Positions 49,984 through 58,920 of a stretch of 64,000 nt of DNA are shown here, piece after piece; the first letter of the stretch is position 1; each line of letters begins with the position of its first letter. The stretch spans positions 434,001-498,000 of the forward strand of contig NZ_JAAFGS010000004.1 of assembly GCF_011090185.1 (NCBI RefSeq), read 5' to 3'. The position numbers were made by a program, and so were the translations under genes. The notes below the pieces were generated by a model. It was given only the letters and a program-made list of their open reading frames with translations. It had not been told where the DNA came from and searched no databases. This DNA comes from Saccharibacillus alkalitolerans (lineage in GTDB: Bacteria; Bacillota; Bacilli; Paenibacillales; Paenibacillaceae).

Positions 49984-50125
49984 GCAGGACGTTCGCTCTG
50001 CAGGACATGCAGTCCGCAGGATATTCAATATGCGGAATGTGCACCGCGGAATGTGTATCGCGGGATGTACGTCGCGGGATGGGCGTCGCGGGATGTACAT
50101 TGCGGGATGGGCGTCGCAGGATCGG
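49984..50125. repeat. 14-bp tandem repeat tract with preceding 16-bp units
   Basis: Three 16-bp units beginning GCAGGA (49984, 50000, 50016) lead into six 14-bp units beginning GCGGAATGT or GCGGGATG (50032 to 50115), with a partial final unit. The unit length is not a multiple of three, so it does not encode a repeat peptide. It lies about 230 bp beyond hairpin array 2. Confidence 0.8.
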
Positions 50126-50280
50126 TAATCCGGCGGCAGGCGGGTAGGACGCGCCGGATTTTCGCTTTCGGCGCATCCGGCTCCGCCGCCTCGGAGCCGC
50201 GACCGTCCGCCGTCCCGTCAAACTCGCAAGCTTCCTCGAACAGCCTCTCTCGAACGGCCGCTTTCCGACATTTTTTCCGA

Positions 50281-51624
50281 TCAGCCTTTTTCCGACGTCA
50301 GCTTTTTCGCCAAGGCGCTCATGTCCTGCCCCTGAAGCGCGCCCGCCACCAGCTCCGGCAGCATGCCCGGCGTGCAGGCGAAGCACGGCGTACCGTCACG
50401 GGAGAGCAGCCGCGCCAGCCGCTCGTCGTAGAACGGACGACCGCCGTCGGAGAGCGCCAGCAGGCACAGCGTGCGCACGCCCGATTCGCGCATTTCGCGC
50501 ATCCGGCGCACCAGCGCCGCCTGATTGCCGCCTTCGTACAGGTCGGTGATCATGATGAACAGCGTTTTCTTGGGGTCTTCGATAAAGTTCTCGCAGTACG
50601 CGACCGACTTGTTGATGTCGGTTCCGCCGCCGAGCTGGATGCCGAACAGCATGTCGACGGGGTCGTCGGCGCACTGCTCCGTCAGATCGACCACTTCCGT
50701 ATCGAATACGACGACCCGCGTGTCCAGCGCCGGCATGCTGGCGAAGATCGCGCCCGTTACCGACGCCCAAATGACCGACTCGGCCATCGAGCCGCTCTGG
50801 TCGATATCGAGGATGACCGTCCATTCTTTGCTGCGCCGAGCTCGGTCGAAGTAATAAAACCGCTCGGGAATGATCATTTTCCGTTCCATATCGTAATGTT
50901 TCAGATTCCGCTGGATCGTCCGCTTCCAGTCGAGTCCGCTGAGCGAAGGCAGCGGCGTATGCTGGCGTTTGTTCAAGGCGCCCGTCACGGCTCGCCGCAT
51001 ATCTTCCTTCATGCGCGCCATCAGCTCGTCCACGACGGCTTTGACCAGCATGCGGGCCGTATCCTTCGTTTTCTCCGGAATTTTGCCTTTGAGCGCCATC
51101 AACGTCCCGACCATTTGAATGTCCGGCTTGACGGAAGACAGCAGTTCCGGCTCGAACAGCAGCTGCTTCCAGCCCCGCCGCTCGATCGCGTCATTCTGAA
51201 TGATCGAGACGACATCCTCCGAGAACAGATTGCGTACGTCGCCGAGCCAGCGGGACAGATTGACCGAACCTCTTCCGCTGCCCGCGCCGCGTCCCCCGCC
51301 GCTGCTGCCGGAACCTTTTCCCGAGCCGCCTACGGAAGTTCCCTGGCTGCCGTCCGTATCGTCGTAGATCGCCGCCAGCGCCGCATCCATGATCGCTTCT
51401 TCTTCCGTCAAGCGCAGGCCGCCCGGCCCGTTCATGCTTTCGAGATGCTTTTCGGCGGCTTCGCCCAAGATCAAGCGCCAGCGGGAAACGGAATGCGCCT
51501 GCTGTTTGCTATCCTCGGCCTCGTTCGATTCGTTCGCGTCGTACATGCTGTTCATATCGTTCGCCCCGCTCGCGTCGTTCACGCCATTCGTCTCGTTGCC
51601 GCTATTATCGAATGTATTCGCCAT
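50281..51624 (-). CDS. VWA domain protein of the MoxR/DUF5682/SWIM operon
   Basis: This 447-residue protein has an Asn/Ser/Glu-rich N-terminus, a Gly/Ser-rich linker near residues 95-120 and a C-terminal von Willebrand A domain (about 265-440). The MIDAS motif DxSxS appears as DIDQSGSM near residues 270-277 and the Thr and Asp ligands fit GGGTDIN and ITDLYEGG. VWA proteins paired with MoxR ATPases act as adaptors in metal insertion or complex remodelling. Its ATG starts 1 nt after the DUF5682 stop, so translation is coupled. It corresponds in order to E. coli YehP. It is the last gene of the operon. Confidence 0.9.
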   Translation of the reverse strand: MANTFDNSGNETNGVNDASGANDMNSMYDANESNEAEDSKQQAHSVSRWRLILGEAAEKHLESMNGPGGLRLTEEEAIMDAALAAIYDDTDGSQGTSVGGSGKGSGSSGGGRGAGSGRGSVNLSRWLGDVRNLFSEDVVSIIQNDAIERRGWKQLLFEPELLSSVKPDIQMVGTLMALKGKIPEKTKDTARMLVKAVVDELMARMKEDMRRAVTGALNKRQHTPLPSLSGLDWKRTIQRNLKHYDMERKMIIPERFYYFDRARRSKEWTVILDIDQSGSMAESVIWASVTGAIFASMPALDTRVVVFDTEVVDLTEQCADDPVDMLFGIQLGGGTDINKSVAYCENFIEDPKKTLFIMITDLYEGGNQAALVRRMREMRESGVRTLCLLALSDGGRPFYDERLARLLSRDGTPCFACTPGMLPELVAGALQGQDMSALAKKLTSEKG

Positions 51625-51625
51625 A

Positions 51626-54031
51626 TTAAAAGTCTCCAAAGTCGAAATCGTTCAATTCGTCCAGCATCTTGTCTTCTTCCCCCTTCAGATCCCCGGTCAG
51701 GATCTCCGCGGCTTGCTCCGCGTTCACGCCCCACAGTTCGCCCATCGTCTCGGCGATCATCGTTTTCTCGTGTGCAGAGAACGAGCTGAACGCGCGGCGC
51801 AGGAACACGAGCGCGCGTTTGAATTCGTCGTCGTCCAGCGAATTGATATATTCGTTAAGCTGCGACCACAAGCTCATCCGAGACAGCAGCGCATAACGGT
51901 TGCGCATGGACAGTCCTTCGAACCAACCCGCTCCGAGATCCGACGGGATGCCGGGAGACAACCGCCGCGACACTTCGGCGGCGCATTGTTCGGCGCTCAT
52001 CTCGCCGCGTTCGAGCAGCAGGGCGCAGGCGAAGCCCGACAGCTTCGGATTGCGGTCGTCGCGTTCGGACAGCTCGCTCAGTTCGCGCGACCAGAGCGCC
52101 GTGTCCACGGCATCGTCGTGTTCTTGGGCGATCTTGTTGAGATCGCTCATGGCGGCGATCATGCCGTAGGCCGCTTCGTCGCTGCAGTTCGCCGCGTCGG
52201 ACAAATACAGGCAGCCGCGGAAAAACAGCTGCTCCAGCAGCGGCACGAGCGGCGCCGTATCCGCTCGCCGAATGTCGCCATAAGCGACGATGCCCGACAG
52301 CCGGGCAGCCGCGGCCGAGATCTGCGCCGTGTCGCGGCTGTCCGCCGCCAGGCTCTGCAGCACGCGGCGCCCGTCTTCCATCTGCGCGGTCATGCCGCAG
52401 CGTACGGCCGTGTCGATCAGCGCGGACGCCTCCGCTATGGAGGTGCAGGCTTCCAGTTTTTCTCGCAATCGATGCGCGCAGGCGATCTCGATCGTCTCGC
52501 CGAGCAGCGTCGATTCCACGACGCGGATTTCCGCTTCCGGCGTCCATTGGACGATCCAATCTTCGGCCCAAACGGCCCGTTCCGGACCTGCCTGCCTGGA
52601 GCGCACGAACGGAATTTCCAGCAGCTCCAGCCGGTGGAACAGAAAGGAACGGTTCAAGTCGAGATAAGCGGCTTCCTGCGACGAGACGCGGCGATTCTCC
52701 CGCAGATCGAGCGACAGGTCCGCCGCGACCGCCGTTTTGTATTTGGTCAGCTTGAGCCTTTTGAGCTCCCGGTTCAGGTCGTCCTGCAGCGGCGTTTGGC
52801 TGACGCCTTCGGCCAGGCTGCCGATCTCCGTTCCTACGTCGACCCGAACCAGCGCTTCGGCGACCACCGACAGCTCGCCCCGGCCCAGCAGCGTCTGCGC
52901 CGCGTCGCGAAGTTCCAGCAGCGTCGGCGCGCTGCCTCCGTGCAGCGAAGCCAGTCCTTCGGCCAGCCGCACCGCTTCGATGACTTCGGCGGTCGACCGA
53001 TGCGTCCCGGAAGCCCGAAGCGTACGCGCCGCCGTCGACAGGTACAATCGAGGAAGCTCGTCGGGATTTCCCGATTCCATGGCTTCCCACATCATCTGGT
53101 AATAATGCGGGGCATTGTTGCCCGCGCCGTAGCCGGACAGGCTGGACAGCCGGTAATACGAATACGGCATCAGCGTCAGCTTGGAGCTGCGCGAAGGCAG
53201 CGCCTCGAACTCCGCGTCGGTCATCGCGCCTTCGAGCGGGTTCTCCAGTACCGCCGCATGATAAGCGCCGCAGACGACCACGATCTTCGCCGGATCGTGT
53301 CCGGCTTCGATCACTTTCAGGATCTGCCGGCGCATATAGGCTTCGCGCACGTAATTGTACGCGTGTTCCTCCGGCTGCTCCGACCGCTCGCGCTCTTCTC
53401 CCAGCTCGCGCATTTGCGCCGAAAAAGCGAGGATCGAGTCGCGGTATGCGTCCGGGTTGGCATTGTGCTCGTAGTGACGTTCCCAGTACGTCTCGTAATC
53501 GTGTTCGCCGGCCAGCTCCGCGATCCGTTCGTAGATCGATCGGGAAACTTCGCCGGCCTCAAGCTCTTCGGCCCCCTCCGGCTCGGCCGCCGCGTTCGGC
53601 GACGCATTCGCTGCAGGTTCCGCTTCCTCGGCAGGCTCCGCTTCGTCCGTCTCGCGTCGCCCGCCGCGATCTTCCGAATCGCCCCGCCGCAGATGCTGCA
53701 GCGCAAGCGCCGCGCCGGAAGGCAGGTCGATCAGCTGACAAAGCGCGCCGCGCTTCGACGCCCACCGCATCGCTTGAAGCTCGGGCGAGTAGACCGCGAA
53801 CGGCCATAATGCCGTTCGCACCGGCATCTCGTCCGTGAACGCCAGCACCGCGACCGGCGGCACGGTCGTCGGCTGCACCAGGTCGCCGATCATGCCGCTC
53901 GCGTCCGACGGCCCTTCGATCAGCACCGCCGTCGGCTTAATCCGGTCCAAATAATCGAGAAGATGGCAGGCACCGCCGGGGGACAGGTGCCGGACGCCGA
54001 AGACGGACACTTTGACGTCCGCCGCCTTCAC
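51626..54031 (-). CDS. DUF5682 family protein
   Basis: This 801-residue protein starts with SVFGVRHLSPGG (residues 9-20) and LIEGPSD, then PPVAVLAFTDE. VVCGAYHAAVL follows near residue 255. These His and Glu motifs resemble the TIKI/EreA/ChaN superfamily, so a hydrolase-like fold is likely, but no activity is proven. Acidic linkers lie around residues 125-160. The C-terminal 400 residues are helical. It starts with GTG overlapping the stop of the AAA gene by 4 nt, and its stop is 1 nt before the VWA start. It occupies the YehM-like slot between MoxR and VWA genes. Confidence 0.85.
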   Translation of the reverse strand: MKAADVKVSVFGVRHLSPGGACHLLDYLDRIKPTAVLIEGPSDASGMIGDLVQPTTVPPVAVLAFTDEMPVRTALWPFAVYSPELQAMRWASKRGALCQLIDLPSGAALALQHLRRGDSEDRGGRRETDEAEPAEEAEPAANASPNAAAEPEGAEELEAGEVSRSIYERIAELAGEHDYETYWERHYEHNANPDAYRDSILAFSAQMRELGEERERSEQPEEHAYNYVREAYMRRQILKVIEAGHDPAKIVVVCGAYHAAVLENPLEGAMTDAEFEALPSRSSKLTLMPYSYYRLSSLSGYGAGNNAPHYYQMMWEAMESGNPDELPRLYLSTAARTLRASGTHRSTAEVIEAVRLAEGLASLHGGSAPTLLELRDAAQTLLGRGELSVVAEALVRVDVGTEIGSLAEGVSQTPLQDDLNRELKRLKLTKYKTAVAADLSLDLRENRRVSSQEAAYLDLNRSFLFHRLELLEIPFVRSRQAGPERAVWAEDWIVQWTPEAEIRVVESTLLGETIEIACAHRLREKLEACTSIAEASALIDTAVRCGMTAQMEDGRRVLQSLAADSRDTAQISAAAARLSGIVAYGDIRRADTAPLVPLLEQLFFRGCLYLSDAANCSDEAAYGMIAAMSDLNKIAQEHDDAVDTALWSRELSELSERDDRNPKLSGFACALLLERGEMSAEQCAAEVSRRLSPGIPSDLGAGWFEGLSMRNRYALLSRMSLWSQLNEYINSLDDDEFKRALVFLRRAFSSFSAHEKTMIAETMGELWGVNAEQAAEILTGDLKGEEDKMLDELNDFDFGDF

Positions 54032-55131
54032 TCGTTCATCTCCCTGCACGCCTGATACAGCCCGCGCCACTCCGATCCCCGTTTCTTCATGACGTTGTCC
54101 AGATATTCTTTCCAGACGAGCTTGTCTTTGTCGTCGTCCTTGACGATCGCGCCCTGAAGCCCGGCCGCCAGGTCTTCGTCCGTCATCTCTCCGCTGCCGA
54201 AGCTTGCGGCCAGCGCCATGCTGTTGGTCAGCAGCGAGATCGCTTCCGCCGTCGAAATGACGCCGCCCGGCGACTTCAACTTCTCCTTGCGGTCGAGCGT
54301 CATGCCGCTGCGCAGTTCCCGGAAGATGGTGACCACCTTAAGCAGCGCTTCGTCGGCCGGAGGAGCCGCCTGCAGCTGATACGAAGCGGCGATCTCGCCG
54401 ACCCGCTTCTTGACGATGGACAGCTCCGTCTCCAGGTCCGACGGCGCGGGCAGCACGATAATGTTGAAGCGGCGCTTAAGGGCCGCCGACATCTCGTTGA
54501 CCCCGCGGTCGCGCGTGTTCGCCGTCGCGATGATCGAGAAGCCTTTGCGCGCGCTCGTCTCGCTGCCGAGTTCCGGCACCGAGACCGTCTTCTCGGACAG
54601 GATGGAGATCAGCGCGTCCTGCACTTCGGACGCGCAGCGCGAAATTTCCTCGAACCGGGCCACGCTTCCGCCTTCCATGGCGCGCATGATCGGGCTGCGC
54701 ACCAGCGCTTCCGGCGTCGGGCCGTTCGCCAGCAGCATCGCGTAGTTCCACGAATAGCGCACCTGCTCTTCGCTCGTGCCCGCCGTTCCCTGCACGACGA
54801 GGCCGGAATTGCCGCTGACGGCAGCCGTCAAATTTTCGGACAGCCACGATTTGGCCGTGCCCGGCTCGCCGATCAGCAGCAGCGCGCGGTCCGTCACGAG
54901 CGTGGCGATGGCCATCTCGACGAGACGTCTGTTGCCTATGTATTTGGGCGTGATGTCCAGCTTGCCGGCTTTCCCTCCGGTAATGTAGGTCAGCACGGCT
55001 TTCGGCGACATCTGCCAGCCGGGCGGCACGACTCCTTTGTCTTCCTTTTTCAGCGCCTCGATTTCCTGTTGATACAGAAGCTCGGCGGGCAGGCGCATCG
55101 CGTCCTGCTCTTTCGTCTTGGCTGCGGCCAT
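54028..55131 (-). CDS. MoxR-type AAA+ ATPase
   Basis: This 367-residue AAA+ protein has Walker A GEPGTAKS at residues 88-95, a Walker B-like RFEEIS near residue 160, and sensor/Arg-finger region IIATANTRDRGVNEMSAALKRRFN near residues 200-222. MoxR ATPases act with VWA proteins as chaperone-like machines for cofactor insertion or complex assembly. It is encoded directly before DUF5682 and VWA with coupled junctions, and after the helical-repeat and SWIM genes. It is the likely engine of the operon and is equivalent to E. coli YehL. Confidence 0.9.
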   Translation of the reverse strand: MAAAKTKEQDAMRLPAELLYQQEIEALKKEDKGVVPPGWQMSPKAVLTYITGGKAGKLDITPKYIGNRRLVEMAIATLVTDRALLLIGEPGTAKSWLSENLTAAVSGNSGLVVQGTAGTSEEQVRYSWNYAMLLANGPTPEALVRSPIMRAMEGGSVARFEEISRCASEVQDALISILSEKTVSVPELGSETSARKGFSIIATANTRDRGVNEMSAALKRRFNIIVLPAPSDLETELSIVKKRVGEIAASYQLQAAPPADEALLKVVTIFRELRSGMTLDRKEKLKSPGGVISTAEAISLLTNSMALAASFGSGEMTDEDLAAGLQGAIVKDDDKDKLVWKEYLDNVMKKRGSEWRGLYQACREMNE

Positions 55132-55242
55132 GGCTCATTCTCCTCTCGATTTGCGATCGTCTAACGCGAAAAACGGAATGCGGCGGCTCCGAAGCGTCCC
55201 GGCAGTCGAATCCCCCCGGAACGGCCGGGCTGCCGCGGCGGT

Positions 55243-57081
55243 TTAGTTTGCCGATTCGGCGCGCCGCCGGAGCGAATGCACGATCTCTTGCATCGTTTCC
55301 TTGACGTATTCGGTACGGGCTTCCTTCGCCAGCGGCTCCAGACGGTCCGCCGCCGAGCCTGCCAAGCGGTCCGGAATGCGCAGCAGAAGCTCGGATTCGT
55401 CGCGGTAGACGCTGTAGGTTTTTTTCCAGTCCTTCCGTTCCATCCAGCGCATCAGCAGTTCGTACTTGGTGTCTTCGTCGAATCCTCCCTGGTCGAGCGC
55501 CGTGAAGATGTAGTCCGCGTAATAATTGTTGCTCGAACGCTCGATCTGCTGTTCCAGGTACGGCAGCAGCTTCGGTTCGCCCGGAACGGCCATCGCCGCT
55601 ACCAGTTCCAGTTCGTTGCGGTCGATCAGCCAGCCCAGCCAGCGGCGGTCCCATTCCGCTTCCACCCGTTCCCGGGGCAGGCGCTTGCGGACATAGCCTT
55701 CGTAGGCGTACACTTCCTCCCGCAGCGTCTCGATCAGCTTCTTCTGAATCTGCTGCGCTTTTTTGGAGACGGCTTCGCGCAGGCGGCCGCGGCCCGTTCC
55801 GGCGTAGCGGTCGTACAGCTCGGACGCGGGACGCAGCCGTTTGGTCGCATGGAAAGCAAACTGCAGATACAGCGGGTCCCGTTCTTCCAGCGCCTGCAGC
55901 ACGGCCAAAGCTTCGTCGGTGTCCGCGTCTTCCAAATATCCCGCGGCCTGGTTCATTACGCGCAGATGTTCCGAGAAATCGAGACGGCCGAGCGAAGGAT
56001 AATCCTGTTCGCTCGCGGCCATGTCCAGGAACAAACGCTCCAGCTCCGGATGTTTGGCATGCCGGAAAGCGATCGTGAACGGCTCCAGCTCTTTCCACAG
56101 CTTATCCTTGCTTTTCCGGTCGTCTTCGCCGGCATGCTCCCTGCGCAGGCGCTCCTCGTACAGCGGAACGAGGCGCGCGATCATGTCCGCCGAAGGAGCC
56201 GCGCCGATCGCTTCGGCCGCGGGCACCGCGTCCTTGCCCGTGAACGCTTCGTACAGACGGTCGCGCGCCGCGGAAGAATCGCGGACGGCCAGCGCCGCCA
56301 GCGCTCCTTCGCGCACGGATTTCTTTTTGTCCAGCGACCATTCCAGCAGCCGCTCCTCGAAGTCCGGATGGGAGCCCAGACAGGCGATCGCCGCGGCGCG
56401 CACCTTGTCCGCTCCTTCTTCGGCCGCCGCCACCAACCGTTCGAGCGAACGCTTGTCGTCCGGATCGACGCCCAATCGACGCACGACTTCCAGCCGGCGC
56501 TCTTCCTCGCGGCCGCCCTGCATGTTCAGTCCTTCGAGCAGATAGGGCACGATCGCCCTGCCGTAGGAAGGCAGGATGTAACGAACGGCGTAGTCCGCCA
56601 ATTCCGAGTAAGAATCGTTCAACGCTTTGACGGCAAAAGGGAACAGCCGCAGGTCGCGGAACAAGCCCTGCTGGTACGCCGACGTCACGATTTCGTAGCG
56701 GCCTCCGCCCGAAGTGGACAGCGCGTTTTGCACTTCCGCGAGCTGGCGGTAGGAATGCGAAGCGGTCAGCTCCGCCAGACCCGCGCTCTCCGGCTTTTCT
56801 TCCGTCACGCCTTCGGCGGCCGTACGGCCCTGCGTCGACAGCACGGAATTCAGCAGCAGCGACACGTCCTGCAGCTTCGCCGCGCGCGCTTCCGGCTCCG
56901 ACGGTCCCGTCAGCGCCGCCACGTCCTCGGCCATCCGCTTGAACACCGGCGCCCGTTCTCCGAGCTGCGCCAGCTTGGGCTCCAGCTTTTTCAGGCGAAA
57001 ATCTTCAGCGGCCAGATCGCTGCCCGCGATGTACAGGCGTCGCAGTTCGCCTTGAAGTTCCTGCAGCAAAGTCGTACTCAT
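55243..57081 (-). CDS. Helical-repeat (HEAT-like) protein of the MoxR/SWIM operon
   Basis: This 612-residue protein is all-helical and Leu/Ala/Glu/Arg-rich, with HEAT-like stretches, for example EEGADKVRAAAIACLGSHPDFEERLLEW and KKKSVREGALAALAVRDSSAARDRLYEA near residues 210-260. No catalytic motif is seen. Such proteins serve as scaffolds. It occurs between SWIM and AAA genes, a position often filled by poorly described proteins in similar loci. It is followed by 111 bp before the AAA start. The name is descriptive only. Confidence 0.7.
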   Translation of the reverse strand: MSTTLLQELQGELRRLYIAGSDLAAEDFRLKKLEPKLAQLGERAPVFKRMAEDVAALTGPSEPEARAAKLQDVSLLLNSVLSTQGRTAAEGVTEEKPESAGLAELTASHSYRQLAEVQNALSTSGGGRYEIVTSAYQQGLFRDLRLFPFAVKALNDSYSELADYAVRYILPSYGRAIVPYLLEGLNMQGGREEERRLEVVRRLGVDPDDKRSLERLVAAAEEGADKVRAAAIACLGSHPDFEERLLEWSLDKKKSVREGALAALAVRDSSAARDRLYEAFTGKDAVPAAEAIGAAPSADMIARLVPLYEERLRREHAGEDDRKSKDKLWKELEPFTIAFRHAKHPELERLFLDMAASEQDYPSLGRLDFSEHLRVMNQAAGYLEDADTDEALAVLQALEERDPLYLQFAFHATKRLRPASELYDRYAGTGRGRLREAVSKKAQQIQKKLIETLREEVYAYEGYVRKRLPRERVEAEWDRRWLGWLIDRNELELVAAMAVPGEPKLLPYLEQQIERSSNNYYADYIFTALDQGGFDEDTKYELLMRWMERKDWKKTYSVYRDESELLLRIPDRLAGSAADRLEPLAKEARTEYVKETMQEIVHSLRRRAESAN

Positions 57082-57160
57082 TATCGTTTGCTCCTCCCTT
57101 GTATTCGAATTCGGACAAGGTCCGATTTCCGGTTCGATCTTCTCTCGCGCGGCGCGTCTC

Positions 57161-58597
57161 TCAATACAGCAGGCGCATAATCCGGTCGCCCTGAATCAGC
57201 GTCAGCGGCTGGGCGACCAGCTGTCCCGTATCCATCCGATGCTCGAACATCGCCAGCACCGCGCAGTCGTCCAGCAGGGAAGGATCGACCAGGGGGAGCA
57301 GCGGCGTCGTCGGCTGCGGAAGCCGGTAGATGTCTCCGAGCTCCAGCGCGGCGCCGGATTCGTCGACCAGCGCGAAGGCTCCGGCTTCCGTCCGGGCGAT
57401 GCGCGAAGCTTTCAGCAGCACGACCGGGGAACGGTCGGCCAGCGGATCTTTAAGCTGATTCTTCACGGCTTTGACCGCTTCGGCGATCGACGCCGACGCC
57501 GCGGAACGAACCGACTCGTAATCGGCTTCCGCCGCCTCACGCGGCAGCATGCCTTCGAAGCGCACGCGGGCGTTCATGCCGCCGGGATAGCGGTACAGTT
57601 CGGCGATCTTCGCCACGCTGAAGAAGCTGTCTTCCTCTTTCATGTGCTTGGCCGCCTTGAACGGGCGGTACTGCACGGTGCGATGGACCCGTTCTCTGCC
57701 GAGTTCCAGCCAGAAACCGGTGTCGACGAACTCTTTGCGAGCTTCGTCCCGATAGCTGTAAAACGCAAGCTGCAGCAGCTCCGCGTTTTCGGTGACGCGC
57801 CCGGCTTCCTTCAGCTCCGACAGCTGCCAGGCGCGCCCCAGCCATTCCTCGATCGTCGATTCGGCGTCGGGCGCAAGTTCCGGGTCTTCCTGTTTGGCCT
57901 GCAGATAAGCGCGCCCTTTTTTGATAAAAGCGTTCAGCAGAGTCAGCTGCTCCGCCGCGTATGTATAACCCTGTTCGCGGTCGCCCTGCTCCAGCAGCAG
58001 CGCCAGCCGGCGAAGTTCGTTTTCCGCCCCGGTCAAATAGCTGCCGCCAAGCCGTTTGGCATGGTCGTTCAGATCCTTGACCGTCCGCGCGTTCGTCGTT
58101 CCCAACCCGCCGCGTACCAGCGAGAGCACGATTTTCTCGAGTTCGTCCAGCGCTTCGAGCTGCTGCCCGATCTTCTTTTTGAGCGCCGCTTTGTTGACCT
58201 TCTTCGGCTTGGCCGGCGCGTCTTCGGACGCTTTTTTCGCCTTGGTCTCCTCGCGCTTTTCGGCCTTCTCCCGCTTGGATGCGACGTCTTCCGGAACGGA
58301 TGCCTTCTCGAACGCCGTTCCGTCCGCATAGGCGTACATCAGGCCGAGCGCGTGCTTGCACGGAAATTGGCGGCTCGGGCAGCTGCAGCGCGATACCGGA
58401 TTGTCCGGCGTCACGAAGTCGACCGAGCAGACATAGTTCGATTTGCCGCTGCCGGAACATTCGCCGAACAGCAGATTGCCTTCCTCGGAGATGTTCAGTT
58501 TGACGAATTTGTTCTTCTGAACCAGCCCTCGGCCGTTCTTGACGGCGGCGGCGTTCGGAGCGAGCGAATCGATATAAGATGCGGTCAGTTCAAGCAT
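57161..58597 (-). CDS. SWIM zinc finger protein of the MoxR/DUF5682 operon
   Basis: This 478-residue protein has a SWIM motif, CxC-x6-CxH (C71, C73, C80, H82) in the sequence CSCPSRQFPCKHALGL. SWIM fingers bind DNA or protein. The rest is Lys/Glu/Ala-rich helix (about 105-150) followed by a large C-terminal region of unknown fold. It is the first gene of the operon and corresponds to E. coli YehQ by position and motif. A TATAAT at 58636-58641 lies about 40 bp upstream. Confidence 0.88.
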   Translation of the reverse strand: MLELTASYIDSLAPNAAAVKNGRGLVQKNKFVKLNISEEGNLLFGECSGSGKSNYVCSVDFVTPDNPVSRCSCPSRQFPCKHALGLMYAYADGTAFEKASVPEDVASKREKAEKREETKAKKASEDAPAKPKKVNKAALKKKIGQQLEALDELEKIVLSLVRGGLGTTNARTVKDLNDHAKRLGGSYLTGAENELRRLALLLEQGDREQGYTYAAEQLTLLNAFIKKGRAYLQAKQEDPELAPDAESTIEEWLGRAWQLSELKEAGRVTENAELLQLAFYSYRDEARKEFVDTGFWLELGRERVHRTVQYRPFKAAKHMKEEDSFFSVAKIAELYRYPGGMNARVRFEGMLPREAAEADYESVRSAASASIAEAVKAVKNQLKDPLADRSPVVLLKASRIARTEAGAFALVDESGAALELGDIYRLPQPTTPLLPLVDPSLLDDCAVLAMFEHRMDTGQLVAQPLTLIQGDRIMRLLY

Positions 58598-58920
58598 TAC
58601 AGCGCCTCCTTGCGTTATGGGTCGTGATTGTTAATATTATACTGGAAAATTCGGCAATCCTCACACAGCGGCAAAAATGTCCGAAAAGGGAACTTGTGTT
58701 CCTATTTTTAAAAATATATCACGTATCCGTCCTTCGTTCAAATTCTCGAAGTCCCCTTTCCCCGCCCGCCTCAAGTCCCAAATTCAAGCTCGACGCTTCG
58801 ATGCCCGGCGTCCTGCCGGTCCAACTGGTTCCAGCGAAGCAGAAAAGCGAAACAAAGCGCCGCTCGGGCACTTCGTTTCGCTTTCCGTCGTTTCATTCGA
58901 TACGCACGCTTGGGCCTGTC
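58598..58920. other. Intergenic region: SWIM operon promoter and DUF4353 terminator
   Basis: This 323-bp interval contains the promoter of the SWIM operon (a TATAAT on the minus strand at 58641-58636, without a good -35) and a minus-strand terminator at 58843-58884. No gene was recognised. Confidence 0.5.
58843..58884 (-). terminator. Intrinsic terminator after the DUF4353 gene
   Basis: On the minus strand the arms AAAGCGAAACGAAG and CTTTGTTTCGCTTTT pair around a GC-rich loop and end in T-rich sequence. It lies about 40 bp past the stop at 58921. Confidence 0.65.
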
